Shown here piece after piece: positions 46,719-56,763 of a stretch of DNA of 64,000 nucleotides. Location: NCBI RefSeq assembly GCF_021556485.1, contig NZ_JAKGBW010000013.1, forward strand, positions 49,867 to 113,866. The letters run 5' to 3'. Below the pieces are notes generated by a model. That model was not told the origin of the DNA, searched no databases, and was given only the letters and a program-made list of their open reading frames with translations. Origin of the DNA: Oceanobacillus alkalisoli. GTDB taxonomy: Bacteria; Bacillota; Bacilli; Bacillales; Amphibacillaceae. The translations under genes and the position numbers were made by a program. The first letter of the stretch is position 1, and each line of letters starts with the position of its first letter.

Positions 46719-46748
46719 TTCACATTCACCCCCTATATCGGGTATAAT
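46719..46748 (+). promoter_or_regulatory. promoter of dnaX
   Basis: TTCACA at 46719-46724 and TATAAT at 46743-46748 with 18-base spacing, 32 bases before the dnaX start. This replaces the promoter context found when dnaX follows scr. Confidence 0.5.
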
Positions 46749-46779
46749 TAGAAATAGAATGTAGAGGAGAATCTGTATC

Positions 46780-48477
46780 ATGAGCTATCAAGCTTTATAT
46801 CGCGTTTGGCGGCCTCAGGTCTTTGAGGACGTCGTTGGACAAACACATATCACACGTACCCTGAAGAATGCTATCCGTGAGCAGAAGTTTTCCCATGCGT
46901 ATTTATTCACCGGACCTCGTGGAACAGGAAAAACGAGTGCAGCGAAGATTTTTGCAAAAACCATCAACTGTGAACATAATTCGGATGGAGAGCCATGCAA
47001 TGAATGTAATGCATGTCTAGGGATTCAGGATGGATCGATCTCTGATATTATCGAGATTGATGCAGCATCGAACACGAGTGTCGATGATATCCGGGAAATC
47101 CGTGATAAAGTAAAATATGCACCGAGTGCCGTTTCCTATAAGGTTTATATTATTGATGAGGTCCATATGATCTCTGTGAATGCATTTAATGCGCTCTTAA
47201 AAACCTTGGAAGAGCCGCCGCAGCATGTCGTGTTTATTTTGGCGACGACCGAACCACATAAAATTCCACTGACGATTATTTCCCGATGTCAACGTTTCGA
47301 TTTTAAACCAATATCCAATGAAGCTATTGTCGACCGGATGAAAACAATTGTTCAAACGGATGAACAGGACGTGACCGAGGAAGCACTGGATGCGATTGCT
47401 CGGACGGCAGAAGGTGGAATGCGTGATGCGTTAAGTATTCTTGACCAAGCTATTTCCTATAGCAGTGAAGAGGTCACCTTAGAAGATGTGCTCGCTGTAA
47501 CAGGTGGGGTTTCCCAAGGGATTTTAACGGAAATTACAAATGTAATGGTTGAAAAAGATGTGCAGCATGCAATCAAGCTGCTTGATACGATCATCCAGGA
47601 AGGGAAAGACCCTGGACGCTTTGTATATGACCTCATCTACTTCATGCGCGACCTGTTGCTTTACAAGAGTAATCCAGACTTGGAAGGTATGCTTGAACGG
47701 GCCAGGGTTGATGAGGCATTCCAGAAATTAGCTGAGCTGACACCGATTGACTGGATTCAAGAAGCAATCACCCGTCTGAACACATGCCAGCAGGAAATCA
47801 AATGGAGCAACAGTCCGAAAGTATATATTGAAATTGCGATTTTAACGATTACGAATGGCTCTGGGGCCGCAGGGAACCAAGCTGCAGTGGCAAGTGATGA
47901 AGTGCTTCGGTTGACGGAGAAGCTTGCACAGCTTGAGAAGCAACTTGCCCGCATGAAGGAGCAGCCGCCGGTCGCTGCAAGCGAGCCAGCACCACAGCGG
48001 GAGCAAAGACGCACCCCATCCCGTGGCTCAAAGAGCAGCTTTAAAGTTCCAACCGAGCAGATTTATGCTGTTTTAAGGGCAGCGGAGAAGCAGGAGTTAC
48101 GCCAAGTACAAGGAAACTGGGCGAACTTTTTAGAAAGGCTTAAAGGCACGAATGCCCCGGCCCATGCAACGATTCAGGACAGTAAGCCGGTGGCAGCTTC
48201 ACCGGATGCACTAGTTGTTGCATTTAAATATGAGATTCACTGTAACCTCTTCCTCGATAACCGGGAATTGGTTGAATCCGTCCTCGCTAGTGTTGCTGGG
48301 AGACAGCTTCAAATTATTCCAATCCCTGAGGCAAATTGGCTCGAGGTCAGGCAGGCATTCCTCAATTCCCACCATGAAAAGGATGCGCATGAGGAGAATG
48401 AAGAAAAACAAAGTGATCCGCTCGTTGAAGAAGCGAGAAAACTTGTCGGTGATGATTTATTGGAAATAGAAGAGTAA
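46780..48477 (+). CDS. dnaX: DNA polymerase III subunits gamma and tau
   Basis: 565 residues. Clamp-loader ATPase: P-loop GPRGTGKT at 45-52, zinc Cys at 64, 73, 76 and 79, Walker B IIDEVHM near 127, sensor 1 ATTEPHK. After about residue 370 comes a linker rich in Gln, Ala and Pro and then the tau part that binds the polymerase. No slippery frameshift heptamer was evident. It heads the dnaX-yaaK-recR block. The start follows AGAGGAG. Confidence 0.96.
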   Translation: MSYQALYRVWRPQVFEDVVGQTHITRTLKNAIREQKFSHAYLFTGPRGTGKTSAAKIFAKTINCEHNSDGEPCNECNACLGIQDGSISDIIEIDAASNTSVDDIREIRDKVKYAPSAVSYKVYIIDEVHMISVNAFNALLKTLEEPPQHVVFILATTEPHKIPLTIISRCQRFDFKPISNEAIVDRMKTIVQTDEQDVTEEALDAIARTAEGGMRDALSILDQAISYSSEEVTLEDVLAVTGGVSQGILTEITNVMVEKDVQHAIKLLDTIIQEGKDPGRFVYDLIYFMRDLLLYKSNPDLEGMLERARVDEAFQKLAELTPIDWIQEAITRLNTCQQEIKWSNSPKVYIEIAILTITNGSGAAGNQAAVASDEVLRLTEKLAQLEKQLARMKEQPPVAASEPAPQREQRRTPSRGSKSSFKVPTEQIYAVLRAAEKQELRQVQGNWANFLERLKGTNAPAHATIQDSKPVAASPDALVVAFKYEIHCNLFLDNRELVESVLASVAGRQLQIIPIPEANWLEVRQAFLNSHHEKDAHEENEEKQSDPLVEEARKLVGDDLLEIEE

Positions 48478-48524
48478 GACTCTTTTTTTAAAAATATGAG
48501 AAATGATAATAAGGAGGTATTTCC

Positions 48525-48839
48525 ATGAGAGGAAATATGAATAATATGATGAAGCAAATGCAGAAAATGCAAAAGAAAATGATGAAAGCACAAGAAGAAT
48601 TACACGAGATGACGTTTGAAGCTTCTGCCGGTGGTGGTATGGTAACTGTAACGGCAAACGGTAAGAAAGAAGTTGCAGATGTAGAAATTAAAGAAGAAGT
48701 AGTCGATCCAGATGATATCGAGATGCTGCAAGATTTAATCATCGCAGCAACGAATGATGTGCTGAAGCAAATCGATGAGAAAACAGAAGCAACGATGGGA
48801 CAATTTACAAAAGGCTTAAATATGCCTGGCATGTTTTAA
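48525..48839 (+). CDS. yaaK: nucleoid-associated protein YaaK (EbfC family)
   Basis: 104 residues: an N-terminal helix rich in Met, Gln and Lys, followed by [20 protein letters not shown] and a C-terminal helix. The YbaB/EbfC dimer binds DNA. It lies between dnaX and recR, as in nearly all Firmicutes. AAGGAGGT precedes ATG. Confidence 0.95.
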   Translation: MRGNMNNMMKQMQKMQKKMMKAQEELHEMTFEASAGGGMVTVTANGKKEVADVEIKEEVVDPDDIEMLQDLIIAATNDVLKQIDEKTEATMGQFTKGLNMPGMF

Positions 48840-48840
48840 T

Positions 48841-48990
48841 GGACGCGTTCCTGCGGGTAATTCCACTCGTATGAATCGCTCTCGGCTTGAAGTACTTGCT
48901 TTTACATGTTCGGCCAAGCGCCCAGCAGCTAGTAAACTTTAAGAACGTTGCTAAACGGGCGCTTGCGCCTTTGTATGAAGGACAGGTGCT
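48841..48990 (-). repeat. dispersed intergenic repeat, copy A (short)
   Basis: On the minus strand GGCGCAAGCGCCCGTTTAGC and then GCTGGGCGCTTGG recur in copies B (54935-55205) and C (60724-60925), where the same blocks read AAGCGTAAGCTCCCGTTTAGC and GCTGGGCGCTGGAGC. Copy A lacks the central part. It fills the gap between yaaK and recR. Confidence 0.6.
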
Positions 48991-49021
48991 TTTTGCCTTT
49001 ATCGTTTAGGAGGCATAATGA

Positions 49022-49618
49022 ATGTATTACCCAGAACCGATATCAAAGCTGATGGACAGCTTTATGAAACTGCCAGGAATTGGCCCGAAAACTGCTGTTC
49101 GTCTGGCTTTTTATGTGTTGAATATGAAAGACGATGATGTCTTGAACTTCGCGAACGCATTAGTGAATGCGAAACGCGAACTGACCCACTGCTCGATTTG
49201 CGGTCATATCACGGATAAAGAAATCTGTGCTGTCTGCTCGGATTCAAGTCGGGATGGGTCGATTATTTGTGTGGTGGAAGATCCAAAAGACGTTATCGCG
49301 ATGGAAAAAATGAAGGAATACAATGGCAAATATCATGTTCTTCATGGTGCAATTTCGCCGATGGATGGAATTGGACCAGAAGATATCAATGTCCCTGATC
49401 TAATAAATCGCTTGAAAGATGAAGAGGTTGAGGAACTGATTCTGGCGACCAATGCCAATATAGAAGGGGAAGCAACTGCAATGTATATTTCCCGATTAGT
49501 GAAACCTTCTGGCATTCGTACGACGAGAATCGCCCACGGACTTCCGGTAGGCGGAGACTTGGAATATGCGGATGAAGTGACACTATCAAGAGCATTAGAA
49601 GGAAGAAGAGATTTATAA
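49022..49618 (+). CDS. recR: recombination mediator RecR
   Basis: 198 residues, family length. HhH motif near [14 protein letters not shown] (residue 17), zinc finger [16 protein letters not shown] (57-72) and a Toprim domain with the VVEDPKDV and GEATAMYI segments. Acts with RecF and RecO in loading RecA at gaps. ATG follows AGGAGGCATA. Confidence 0.96.
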   Translation: MYYPEPISKLMDSFMKLPGIGPKTAVRLAFYVLNMKDDDVLNFANALVNAKRELTHCSICGHITDKEICAVCSDSSRDGSIICVVEDPKDVIAMEKMKEYNGKYHVLHGAISPMDGIGPEDINVPDLINRLKDEEVEELILATNANIEGEATAMYISRLVKPSGIRTTRIAHGLPVGGDLEYADEVTLSRALEGRRDL

Positions 49619-49634
49619 GATTTGGGTGAAGAAC

Positions 49635-49847
49635 ATGGCAAGGAAGTTGAAGAAGAAGCATGTGGATGCGGAATTACTTGATAGTATTTTTGCTTTAGAA
49701 AGGGAATGGAAGCAGATTCGTGAGCTTGGGACGAGAAGTATTGACCGTACCTTGGAAAGCAGAGCTGCAGAGCAAGCCGCCCAGGCGAAATACTTATACT
49801 TACTGCGCGAAGCAAGACGTCGTAAATTGAATGCATTACACGTGTAA
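49635..49847 (+). CDS. yaaL: YaaL family (DUF2508) small protein
   Basis: 70 residues from ATG 49635, a short, highly charged, helical protein (REWKQIRELGTRSID, EARRRKLNALHV). Function unknown; placed between recR and bofA as in B. subtilis. The alternative GTG start at 49626 overlaps the ribosome-binding stretch. Confidence 0.88.
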   Translation: MARKLKKKHVDAELLDSIFALEREWKQIRELGTRSIDRTLESRAAEQAAQAKYLYLLREARRRKLNALHV

Positions 49848-49855
49848 AAAAATAG

Positions 49856-49884
49856 AACAGACGCCTGGACGTCTGTTTTTTTAT
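49856..49884 (+). terminator. terminator after yaaL
   Basis: AACAGACG / CGTCTGTTTTTTT hairpin. Confidence 0.9.
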
Positions 49885-49894
49885 TGTAATCCCA

Positions 49895-50452
49895 CTAAGA
49901 GCGGGACAGTCTATTTAGTTTAGCGCGATATTCTTGATACAGCCAAATGACTAAAATAGAAAGTAAGATTACCGTCGTGAGTGGTATGATCCATAAGTTT
50001 TCTACTGCCAAATTCCAGCCAATTACCATAACAGCGATAGAAAGAACCGGTGACATGATGTAATAAGCTTTTGACTGATAAAACCAGCCATAAGGAAAGA
50101 AATGTGCCCCTGTAATAATTGCAAAAATAAAAACAGCTAATTCCGTGTTTGTCCCAATTGCCCAAATCAGAATAGGAAAATAGATAAATTGGGCGAAATT
50201 CAAAATCAATCCTAATGAGCTTAAAGGATTCCCCTCTAGTTTCCAATCCGCTTTAAGAAGTCCATTAAAAGCAATTGATAATGGAAACATAATCCCCGTC
50301 GCAAACAACATACCTATCGTTTTATAATATATCTCGAGATTCGTGAAAAAAATAACGGATATAATAATCCAAACAACTACCCCTGCTAATAGAAATCCAA
50401 GCCCATTCTTTCCCCTGATCGATAATTCACTTCTAATCTCCTCAAAATTCAA
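49895..50452 (-). CDS. six-helix membrane protein, unrecognised
   Basis: 185 residues; TTG start after GGGGGAT on the minus strand. About six hydrophobic helices: 18-40, 45-62, 80-100, 105-122, 130-148 and 152-172. Conserved-looking loops include GAHFFPYGWFY. It is inserted between yaaL and bofA, transcribed against the block, so it is an accessory gene. Function unknown. Confidence 0.6.
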   Translation of the reverse strand: MNFEEIRSELSIRGKNGLGFLLAGVVVWIIISVIFFTNLEIYYKTIGMLFATGIMFPLSIAFNGLLKADWKLEGNPLSSLGLILNFAQFIYFPILIWAIGTNTELAVFIFAIITGAHFFPYGWFYQSKAYYIMSPVLSIAVMVIGWNLAVENLWIIPLTTVILLSILVIWLYQEYRAKLNRLSRS

Positions 50453-50569
50453 GAAAATCCCCCTTTTTCATCATCCGACACCCTAAGAATACCATCTTAA
50501 TACAATAATTGGAATACTCTCTACACCTTTAACTTCTATATCTTTTTTCAACGCATATATATAAGATGA

Positions 50570-50603
50570 CTGGGACATGGGGTCAGAGTAACTGTCCCAC
50601 TTC
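50570..50603. repeat. TGGGACA/TGTCCCA hairpin, copy 2
   Basis: CTGGGACAT ... ACTGTCCCAC arms upstream of bofA; related to 16754-16786 and 50907-50942. Confidence 0.5.
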
Positions 50604-50638
50604 AAGCAATAATTTCAGTGTCGGGGGAGTGTCTAAAC

Positions 50639-50902
50639 ATGAGTTCAACTTTAATCATTATCATTATGATTTCCGTTATCGTCTTACTACTCACTATCGG
50701 TGCGCCCGTCAAACCAATGAAAATACTTGGACAAGGGGCTGTCAAACTAGTAATCGGAGCTTTATTATTATTTTTTGTTAATGTATTCGGTGCAAACTTT
50801 GGTATCCATGTCCCAATCAATCTATTCACCGCACTTGTCTCCGGATTGCTCGGAATATTTGGTGTTGGATCCCTCGTCGCGATTCACCTTTTTATTCTAT
50901 GA
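50639..50902 (+). CDS. bofA: inhibitor of pro-sigma-K processing BofA
   Basis: 87 residues from ATG 50639, ten bases after GGGGGAGTG. Two or three membrane helices; the GNxIxxxG-type C-terminal part reads HVPINLFTALVSGLLGIFG. In sporulation BofA holds the SpoIVFB protease inactive with SpoIVFA in the outer forespore membrane. Position before csfB agrees with B. subtilis. Confidence 0.9.
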   Translation: MSSTLIIIIMISVIVLLLTIGAPVKPMKILGQGAVKLVIGALLLFFVNVFGANFGIHVPINLFTALVSGLLGIFGVGSLVAIHLFIL

Positions 50903-50906
50903 AACG

Positions 50907-50942
50907 AGGGACAACATGGGATCACAGAGCATTTGTCCCACT
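50907..50942. repeat. GGGACA/TGTCCC hairpin, copy 3
   Basis: GAGGGACAAC ... TTGTCCCACTTT directly after bofA, facing the csfB gene. Confidence 0.4.
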
Positions 50943-51068
50943 TTAGCTCGATATTTCTCTTCCTTCAGGCCACCAATATGCCCATTTTCATTATGAAAAT
51001 AGCATTTTTCATCTTCCATGAATAAGATACATGAGATTAGGAGATACTATGCTCATGGAGGTGGGGAA

Positions 51069-51257
51069 ATGGAAGCAAAGGCGCTGAAACATTGCGGAAT
51101 CTGTGAGGAAGAGAAAGGGCAAGGTATTCATTTATATACGATGTTCATTTGCAGAGAATGTGAGTATAATATGATTCATACCGAGCCACGCGAAGAGAAA
51201 TACCGTTACTATGTGAAAAAACTAAAAAATGTAAACCAGCAACAGTTATTTTCCTAG
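51069..51257 (+). CDS. csfB: anti-sigma factor CsfB (Gin)
   Basis: 62 residues from ATG 51069 after GGAGGTGGGG; an upstream ATG gives a longer frame without ribosome site. Two CxxC pairs (CGIC, CREC) separated by about 20 residues form the Gin zinc finger. Gin binds sigma-G (and sigma-E) and times the switch to sigma-G in the forespore. No rRNA operon lies between bofA and csfB, unlike in B. subtilis. Confidence 0.9.
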   Translation: MEAKALKHCGICEEEKGQGIHLYTMFICRECEYNMIHTEPREEKYRYYVKKLKNVNQQQLFS

Positions 51258-51288
51258 AGTCTTTGTTTTCGCAAAGGCTTTTTATTTT
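51258..51288 (+). terminator. terminator after csfB
   Basis: AGTCTTTG / CAAAGGCTTTTTATTTT hairpin. Confidence 0.75.
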
Positions 51289-51413
51289 GTCCATATCTAT
51301 AAACAGAAAGTTTTTGCAAGTTAGTTACCAGCATGATATTCTGGGTGAAAGTGTTATTTTTAACTTTTGGAATAATAATAATTGATATGTCCGCATGAAA
51401 ATGGGGTGAGTCG

Positions 51414-52313
51414 ATGAGGAAAATTTTAATTACGTTGATAATTATAATTACCGTACTTTTCGGATGTCAGAACAGCGCCACTGAAGAGCGGAATGATGGC
51501 GGTTTTCTCTGGAAAGTAGAAAATGAGGATACAACCGTTTATTTACAAGGTACTATTCATGTAGGGAACGAAGATTTTTTCCCGTTAAACGAACAAATAG
51601 AAGATGCTTATGAGGAATCTGATGTTGTTTTGCCTGAAATTAATTTAAATGAACTCGATGTCATGGAGTCCCAATCCTTGATGATGGATCTCGCCATGTA
51701 TGAAGAGGGTCAGACACTAGCTGATGATTTAACGGAAGATACGTTTGTTGCTTTGGAGGAAATCCTTAAAGAGAATGATATGGGCATCGAAATGGTTCAG
51801 CAGTTCAAACCTTGGTTCATGGAAATGTTGCTGATGCAATTTGCGCTTGAAGAATCAGAGTATAGTCCGGAATATGCGGTGGATCAATATTTTCTAGACC
51901 GAGCGGATGAAGATGAAAAAGAAATACGTGAGCTGGAAACATATGAAGATCAGCTCATGGTGCTATCAGGATTCTCCGAGGAATTACAACTTGAAATGCT
52001 GGAAGATGCAATTTTGAATTATGATGAGATGGTGGAAGATTTGGATGAAATCACCGCTTATTGGTTAAATGGAGCAACAGACGAATTAAGTGCCTCTGGT
52101 GAGGATGAGGAAAGCATTGAGGGTTATGAAGAATATATGGAAGAAATGAATACAAACCGTAATATCGGAATGGCAGATACGATTCTTGAAATACTTACAG
52201 AAGATAGCGGTCAAACGTATTTTGTCTTTGTTGGTGCAATGCATATGGTGGAGGATCCGAGCATTGTTTCGTTAATTGAAGAAGATGGTTATAAGGTTGA
52301 ACATATTTATTAA
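51414..52313 (+). CDS. TraB/GumN family lipoprotein
   Basis: 299 residues with a short lipoprotein signal (LFGC, Cys 18), so it faces the outside. The TraB/GumN (Tiki-like) pattern is clear: VYLQGTIHVG near residue 45, VVLPEINL near 80, MDLAMYEEG, and the C-terminal FVFVGAMHMV (GxxH). Two GxxH motifs and Glu are the expected metal ligands of the Tiki-type protease fold. The sequence is very acidic. Substrate unknown. It lies between csfB and the decarboxylase in this genome only as far as I know. Confidence 0.8.
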   Translation: MRKILITLIIIITVLFGCQNSATEERNDGGFLWKVENEDTTVYLQGTIHVGNEDFFPLNEQIEDAYEESDVVLPEINLNELDVMESQSLMMDLAMYEEGQTLADDLTEDTFVALEEILKENDMGIEMVQQFKPWFMEMLLMQFALEESEYSPEYAVDQYFLDRADEDEKEIRELETYEDQLMVLSGFSEELQLEMLEDAILNYDEMVEDLDEITAYWLNGATDELSASGEDEESIEGYEEYMEEMNTNRNIGMADTILEILTEDSGQTYFVFVGAMHMVEDPSIVSLIEEDGYKVEHIY

Positions 52314-52324
52314 GAAGTGGACTT

Positions 52325-52362
52325 CCCCTTTTAGATAGTTTTCTAAACAGGGGATTTTTCGT
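52325..52362 (+). terminator. terminator after the TraB gene
   Basis: TCCCCTTTTAGA / TCTAAACAGGGGATTTTT hairpin. Confidence 0.7.
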
Positions 52363-52522
52363 TGTTATGCAGGATTCTCATCTGTTAGTACGGATAGAAT
52401 GATAATTAAATAAAGGTAAGGTCCCGTTGATTATCCTTCCTCTTCCACTTTCTGTTCTACCAAGCACTTTCCACCCCAGTCCCACTCTATGTTAAACTAT
52501 ACTTAACAGGAGGTACCCGCCA

Positions 52523-53938
52523 ATGAAGCAGAAAAACATCCCTATTTTAAAAATGCTAGATAAATTTACTAAAAAGAACCCACTTTCTTTCCACGTTCCG
52601 GGACATAAAAATGGTACAATTTTTCCTGAGCAAGCACAGACATATTATGAGCACATCCTGAAGCTTGATGTAACCGAGCTTCCGGGTTTAGATGATTTGC
52701 ATGCTCCTCAAGGCTCCATCGCTGAAGCGGAAAAGCTCGCTACTAAATTTTTCCAATCTGATCATACTTTTTTCTTGATTAACGGAAGTACGGTGGGCAA
52801 CCTTGCGATGATTCTAGCAACCTGCAAGCAAGGAGATAAGGTCATCGTGCAGCGCAATTGTCATAAGTCCATTATGAATGGACTTGAACTTGCCGGTGTA
52901 CGTCCCATCTTTATTGCACCGGATTACGATGCCAAAGTTCAGAGATTTACAAGTCCAGCGCTCAAAACTTTCGCAGACGCACTTTCGGAGCATCCGGATG
53001 CAGCAGCTGTTATCTTGACGTACCCAGATTATTTCGGGCGGACGTATAATATAAAAGCAATGATTGAACTCGCCCACAAAAACAACATCCCTGTTCTCGT
53101 CGATGAAGCACATGGAGTTCACTTTTCTCTAGGAAATCCATTTCCGTCGTCTTCCTTAACACTCGGTGCAGACGTCGTTGTTCACTCCGCCCATAAAACG
53201 GCTCCAGCAATGACGATGGCTTCTTATTTACATATAAAGTCAACACGTGTTACGAAAGAATGCTTAGCTTACAGATTACAAATGCTGCAATCAAGCAGTC
53301 CATCCTACCCGCTCATGGCTTCCCTGGATATCGCTCGCTATTTTCTTGCTAACCAAACGGAAGAATCGATCCAGCAAGCACTCACGGACGTGCAAGAAAT
53401 TAAAGCACTATTCGCAGCTGAAACATATGATAAATGGGAACTTGTCCCGTCCAATGACCCAATTAAATTAACTATCCAGCTGAAAGATGGGTATACTGCA
53501 AAAGAAGCTGCCACGCTTTTTGAAGCGCAAGGCATCTACCCAGAGCTTGTGACGGAGCGGCAAATTCTTTTTATTTTCGGTCTTGCTTCATTCACTGAAT
53601 GGAACCGCTTGAAAAAAGTCCTCGATTCTGTCAATGAAAAATTAAAAAACGAGCCAAATCATGCTACAATAGAGGTAGTAAATTTATTTACTAGCAAAAG
53701 GCAAGAATTAGCTTTGTCCTATAGAAAGATGGAAGGATTGGAACAGAAACTCATACCCCTTGAAGCAAGTAACGGGGAAATTGCCGCAGAGGCAGTCATT
53801 CCTTATCCGCCGGGAATCCCTTTCATATTAAAAGGGGAAATGGTGACCCACGAGCATATACGAGCAATCAGACAGCTTACCGTCCGTGGTGTACGGATTC
53901 AGCAGCGGAATGAAGGTATCCGTATTTTTAAGCAATAA
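52523..53938 (+). CDS. yaaO: Orn/Lys/Arg decarboxylase family protein YaaO
   Basis: 471 residues of fold type I PLP enzyme. FHVPGHKNG near residue 23, FLINGSTVGNLAMI near 80, VDEAHGVH near 195 and the PLP-lysine motif VHSAHKTAPAM near 223 are seen, then the C-terminal domain. Members decarboxylate basic amino acids, mainly arginine or lysine; YaaO's substrate is not settled. It lies upstream of tmk, as in B. subtilis, 18 bases from it. Confidence 0.93.
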   Translation: MKQKNIPILKMLDKFTKKNPLSFHVPGHKNGTIFPEQAQTYYEHILKLDVTELPGLDDLHAPQGSIAEAEKLATKFFQSDHTFFLINGSTVGNLAMILATCKQGDKVIVQRNCHKSIMNGLELAGVRPIFIAPDYDAKVQRFTSPALKTFADALSEHPDAAAVILTYPDYFGRTYNIKAMIELAHKNNIPVLVDEAHGVHFSLGNPFPSSSLTLGADVVVHSAHKTAPAMTMASYLHIKSTRVTKECLAYRLQMLQSSSPSYPLMASLDIARYFLANQTEESIQQALTDVQEIKALFAAETYDKWELVPSNDPIKLTIQLKDGYTAKEAATLFEAQGIYPELVTERQILFIFGLASFTEWNRLKKVLDSVNEKLKNEPNHATIEVVNLFTSKRQELALSYRKMEGLEQKLIPLEASNGEIAAEAVIPYPPGIPFILKGEMVTHEHIRAIRQLTVRGVRIQQRNEGIRIFKQ

Positions 53939-53956
53939 CCTGAAGGAGAAAAAGCA

Positions 53957-54930
<974 letters not shown>

Positions 54931-54934
54931 AGCA

Positions 54935-55205
54935 CAAAAGCGGAAACGCCCTTACAGGCTAAGTACGCGATCGTCTTCGCAACGCCTGTACTAGCACATC
55001 CAGTAGTCGCAGCAACGTACAAACTTCTACTCTTCTCTTTGAGGTAAAGGAAATTCAGGCGATGATAGTGAGTTGATGTTGACTTTCACCGCAAGGGTAT
55101 AAGGGCGAATAAGCCTCACAAAAACCAAACGGCTAAGCCTTCTTTATCGATTGGAAGAGTGTGAAATTTAATAGTTGCTGGGCGATGGAGCTGGACGTGG
55201 CCATT
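54935..55205 (+). repeat. dispersed intergenic repeat, copy B
   Basis: Shares with copy C, in the same order, AAAAGCG near the left end, GAGGTAAAGGAAA, GAGTTGATGTTGACTT and GCTGGGCGATGGAGCTGGAC at the right end. The element splits yaaQ and yaaR. No frame or transposase inside. Confidence 0.7.
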
Positions 55206-55288
55206 GCTAGCCATTTTACTAATCCACAGCATTTTATATTAAAGTTCCTTAACTAACAGGAAACAAACATGGAAGGAGTGGAGAATGC

Positions 55289-55723
55289 ATGAAAATCAGC
55301 CAGGAAATGAAATCACGTACAGAAATGAATATACCGAGGCCGATTCATACCGAGACCCAGTCCTTCCAAAAATTAGTTCAATCCGAATCTCAGAATCTGA
55401 AACAGCAAGAACTGCAGCAATTAATACAAAACATCTCAAAACAAGGCGAAAAATTAGCACATTACCGTACCATGCGAGAAGTTGTGAAATTCAAACGAAT
55501 GATCAAAGGTTTTTTACAAGAAACGGTTTCGATCGGTTATAAACTGCAACACGGACACTCATTCAGTTTTGATGGCAGCAGTCGTAAGCTCACCATCATT
55601 AAGGAACTAGATGATAAGTTACTCGAACTGACAGATGAAGTGATGAATCAAGAAAAGAAGACAGTAGACATCCTTGACCTCATTGGTGAAATTAAGGGGT
55701 TACTGATTAACATATATACGTAA
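55289..55723 (+). CDS. yaaR: YaaR family (DUF327) protein
   Basis: 144 residues; ATG 55289 after GGAAGGAGTGGAG (a second ATG four bases earlier is in another frame). Mainly helical: QSFQKLVQSESQNLKQQELQ, LLELTDEVMNQEK. Function unknown, kept between yaaQ and holB throughout Bacillaceae. Confidence 0.92.
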   Translation: MKISQEMKSRTEMNIPRPIHTETQSFQKLVQSESQNLKQQELQQLIQNISKQGEKLAHYRTMREVVKFKRMIKGFLQETVSIGYKLQHGHSFSFDGSSRKLTIIKELDDKLLELTDEVMNQEKKTVDILDLIGEIKGLLINIYT

Positions 55724-55763
55724 TCTTAAAGGCGGAAGCGCTAGAAGATAAGGAAGGATACCC

Positions 55764-56753
55764 ATGAACAACTGGTCTGAATTAGTAGAAATACAGCCTC
55801 TGGCAACTCAGATTCTCACAAACAGTATAACAAAAGGCCGAATTTCTCATGCGTATCTTTTACAAGGTGAACGGGGAACTGGGAAAGAGCAGATTGCCCT
55901 CGTCATGGCGAAGAGTCTCTTCTGTGAAAATAGACAAGAGACAGAGCCGTGTAACACCTGTAATAACTGCAAACGAATCACTTCTGGCAACCATCCGGAC
56001 GTTCATTGGATCGAGCCAGAAGGTTTATCCATATCAAAGGAGCAAGTGCAGCATTTACAGAAGGAATTCTCCTATTCTGGGATGGAATCCAATCAAAAGG
56101 TGTATGTTGTTAAACATGCGGACCGGATGACGGTAAATGCAGCGAACAGTCTCCTGAAATTTTTAGAAGAACCGAGTAAGCAGACGACAGCAATGATGCT
56201 TACGGAAAACAGTGGGGCGATTCTTGCAACAATCCGCTCTCGTTGTCAGGTTATAGACTTAAAGCCGCTGAACCCCCTGCAGTTTCAGAAGCAATTGGTT
56301 ACAGAGGGAATGCGAGAGCAAGATGCAACCTTGATGAGCGCGCTGACGAATAATTTAGATGATGCGTTTCAGGTTGTGCAAGACGAATGGTTTGTGGAAG
56401 CAAGAAAGCTAGTGTTACAATTAATAGAAATGCTCACAACCAATCATGATAATGTTTATCTCTATCTCCACAGTAAATGGCTCACACATTTTAAAGAGAG
56501 AGAGGATCACGACCGAGGGCTTGATATCTTACTCCTCGCCCTGCGTGACGTCCTTTATTACCATATTGGGAATGAGGGTGCGATGACCGTTTTCAAACCG
56601 GCGGATGCATTACTCGAGAAGAGCTCGATGAAATTTTCACAACATCATTTATCGAAACTGCTTGATTACATCATCCAGGCAAAACGGAAACTCTCACAAA
56701 ATGTCCAGCCTACATTAGTAATGGAGCAGCTCGTACTGCAAATGAAGAGGTGA
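55764..56753 (+). CDS. holB: DNA polymerase III subunit delta prime
   Basis: 329 residues. Clamp-loader subunit related to DnaX: P-loop GERGTGKE (Lys 41 then Glu instead of Thr), zinc Cys 54, 63, 66 and 69, and the SRC-type motif TIRSRCQV near 155. It follows AAGGAAGG. Adjacent to yaaT in the usual order. Confidence 0.93.
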   Translation: MNNWSELVEIQPLATQILTNSITKGRISHAYLLQGERGTGKEQIALVMAKSLFCENRQETEPCNTCNNCKRITSGNHPDVHWIEPEGLSISKEQVQHLQKEFSYSGMESNQKVYVVKHADRMTVNAANSLLKFLEEPSKQTTAMMLTENSGAILATIRSRCQVIDLKPLNPLQFQKQLVTEGMREQDATLMSALTNNLDDAFQVVQDEWFVEARKLVLQLIEMLTTNHDNVYLYLHSKWLTHFKEREDHDRGLDILLLALRDVLYYHIGNEGAMTVFKPADALLEKSSMKFSQHHLSKLLDYIIQAKRKLSQNVQPTLVMEQLVLQMKR

Positions 56754-56763
56754 AAAAAATAGA

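Noticed and set aside
46780-48477. Programmed frameshift in dnaX
   Set aside because: No slippery A-run with a following stem was found, and one long product is expected in Bacillaceae.
49342-49836. 164-codon minus-strand frame over recR and yaaL
   Set aside because: Antisense to two well-supported genes.
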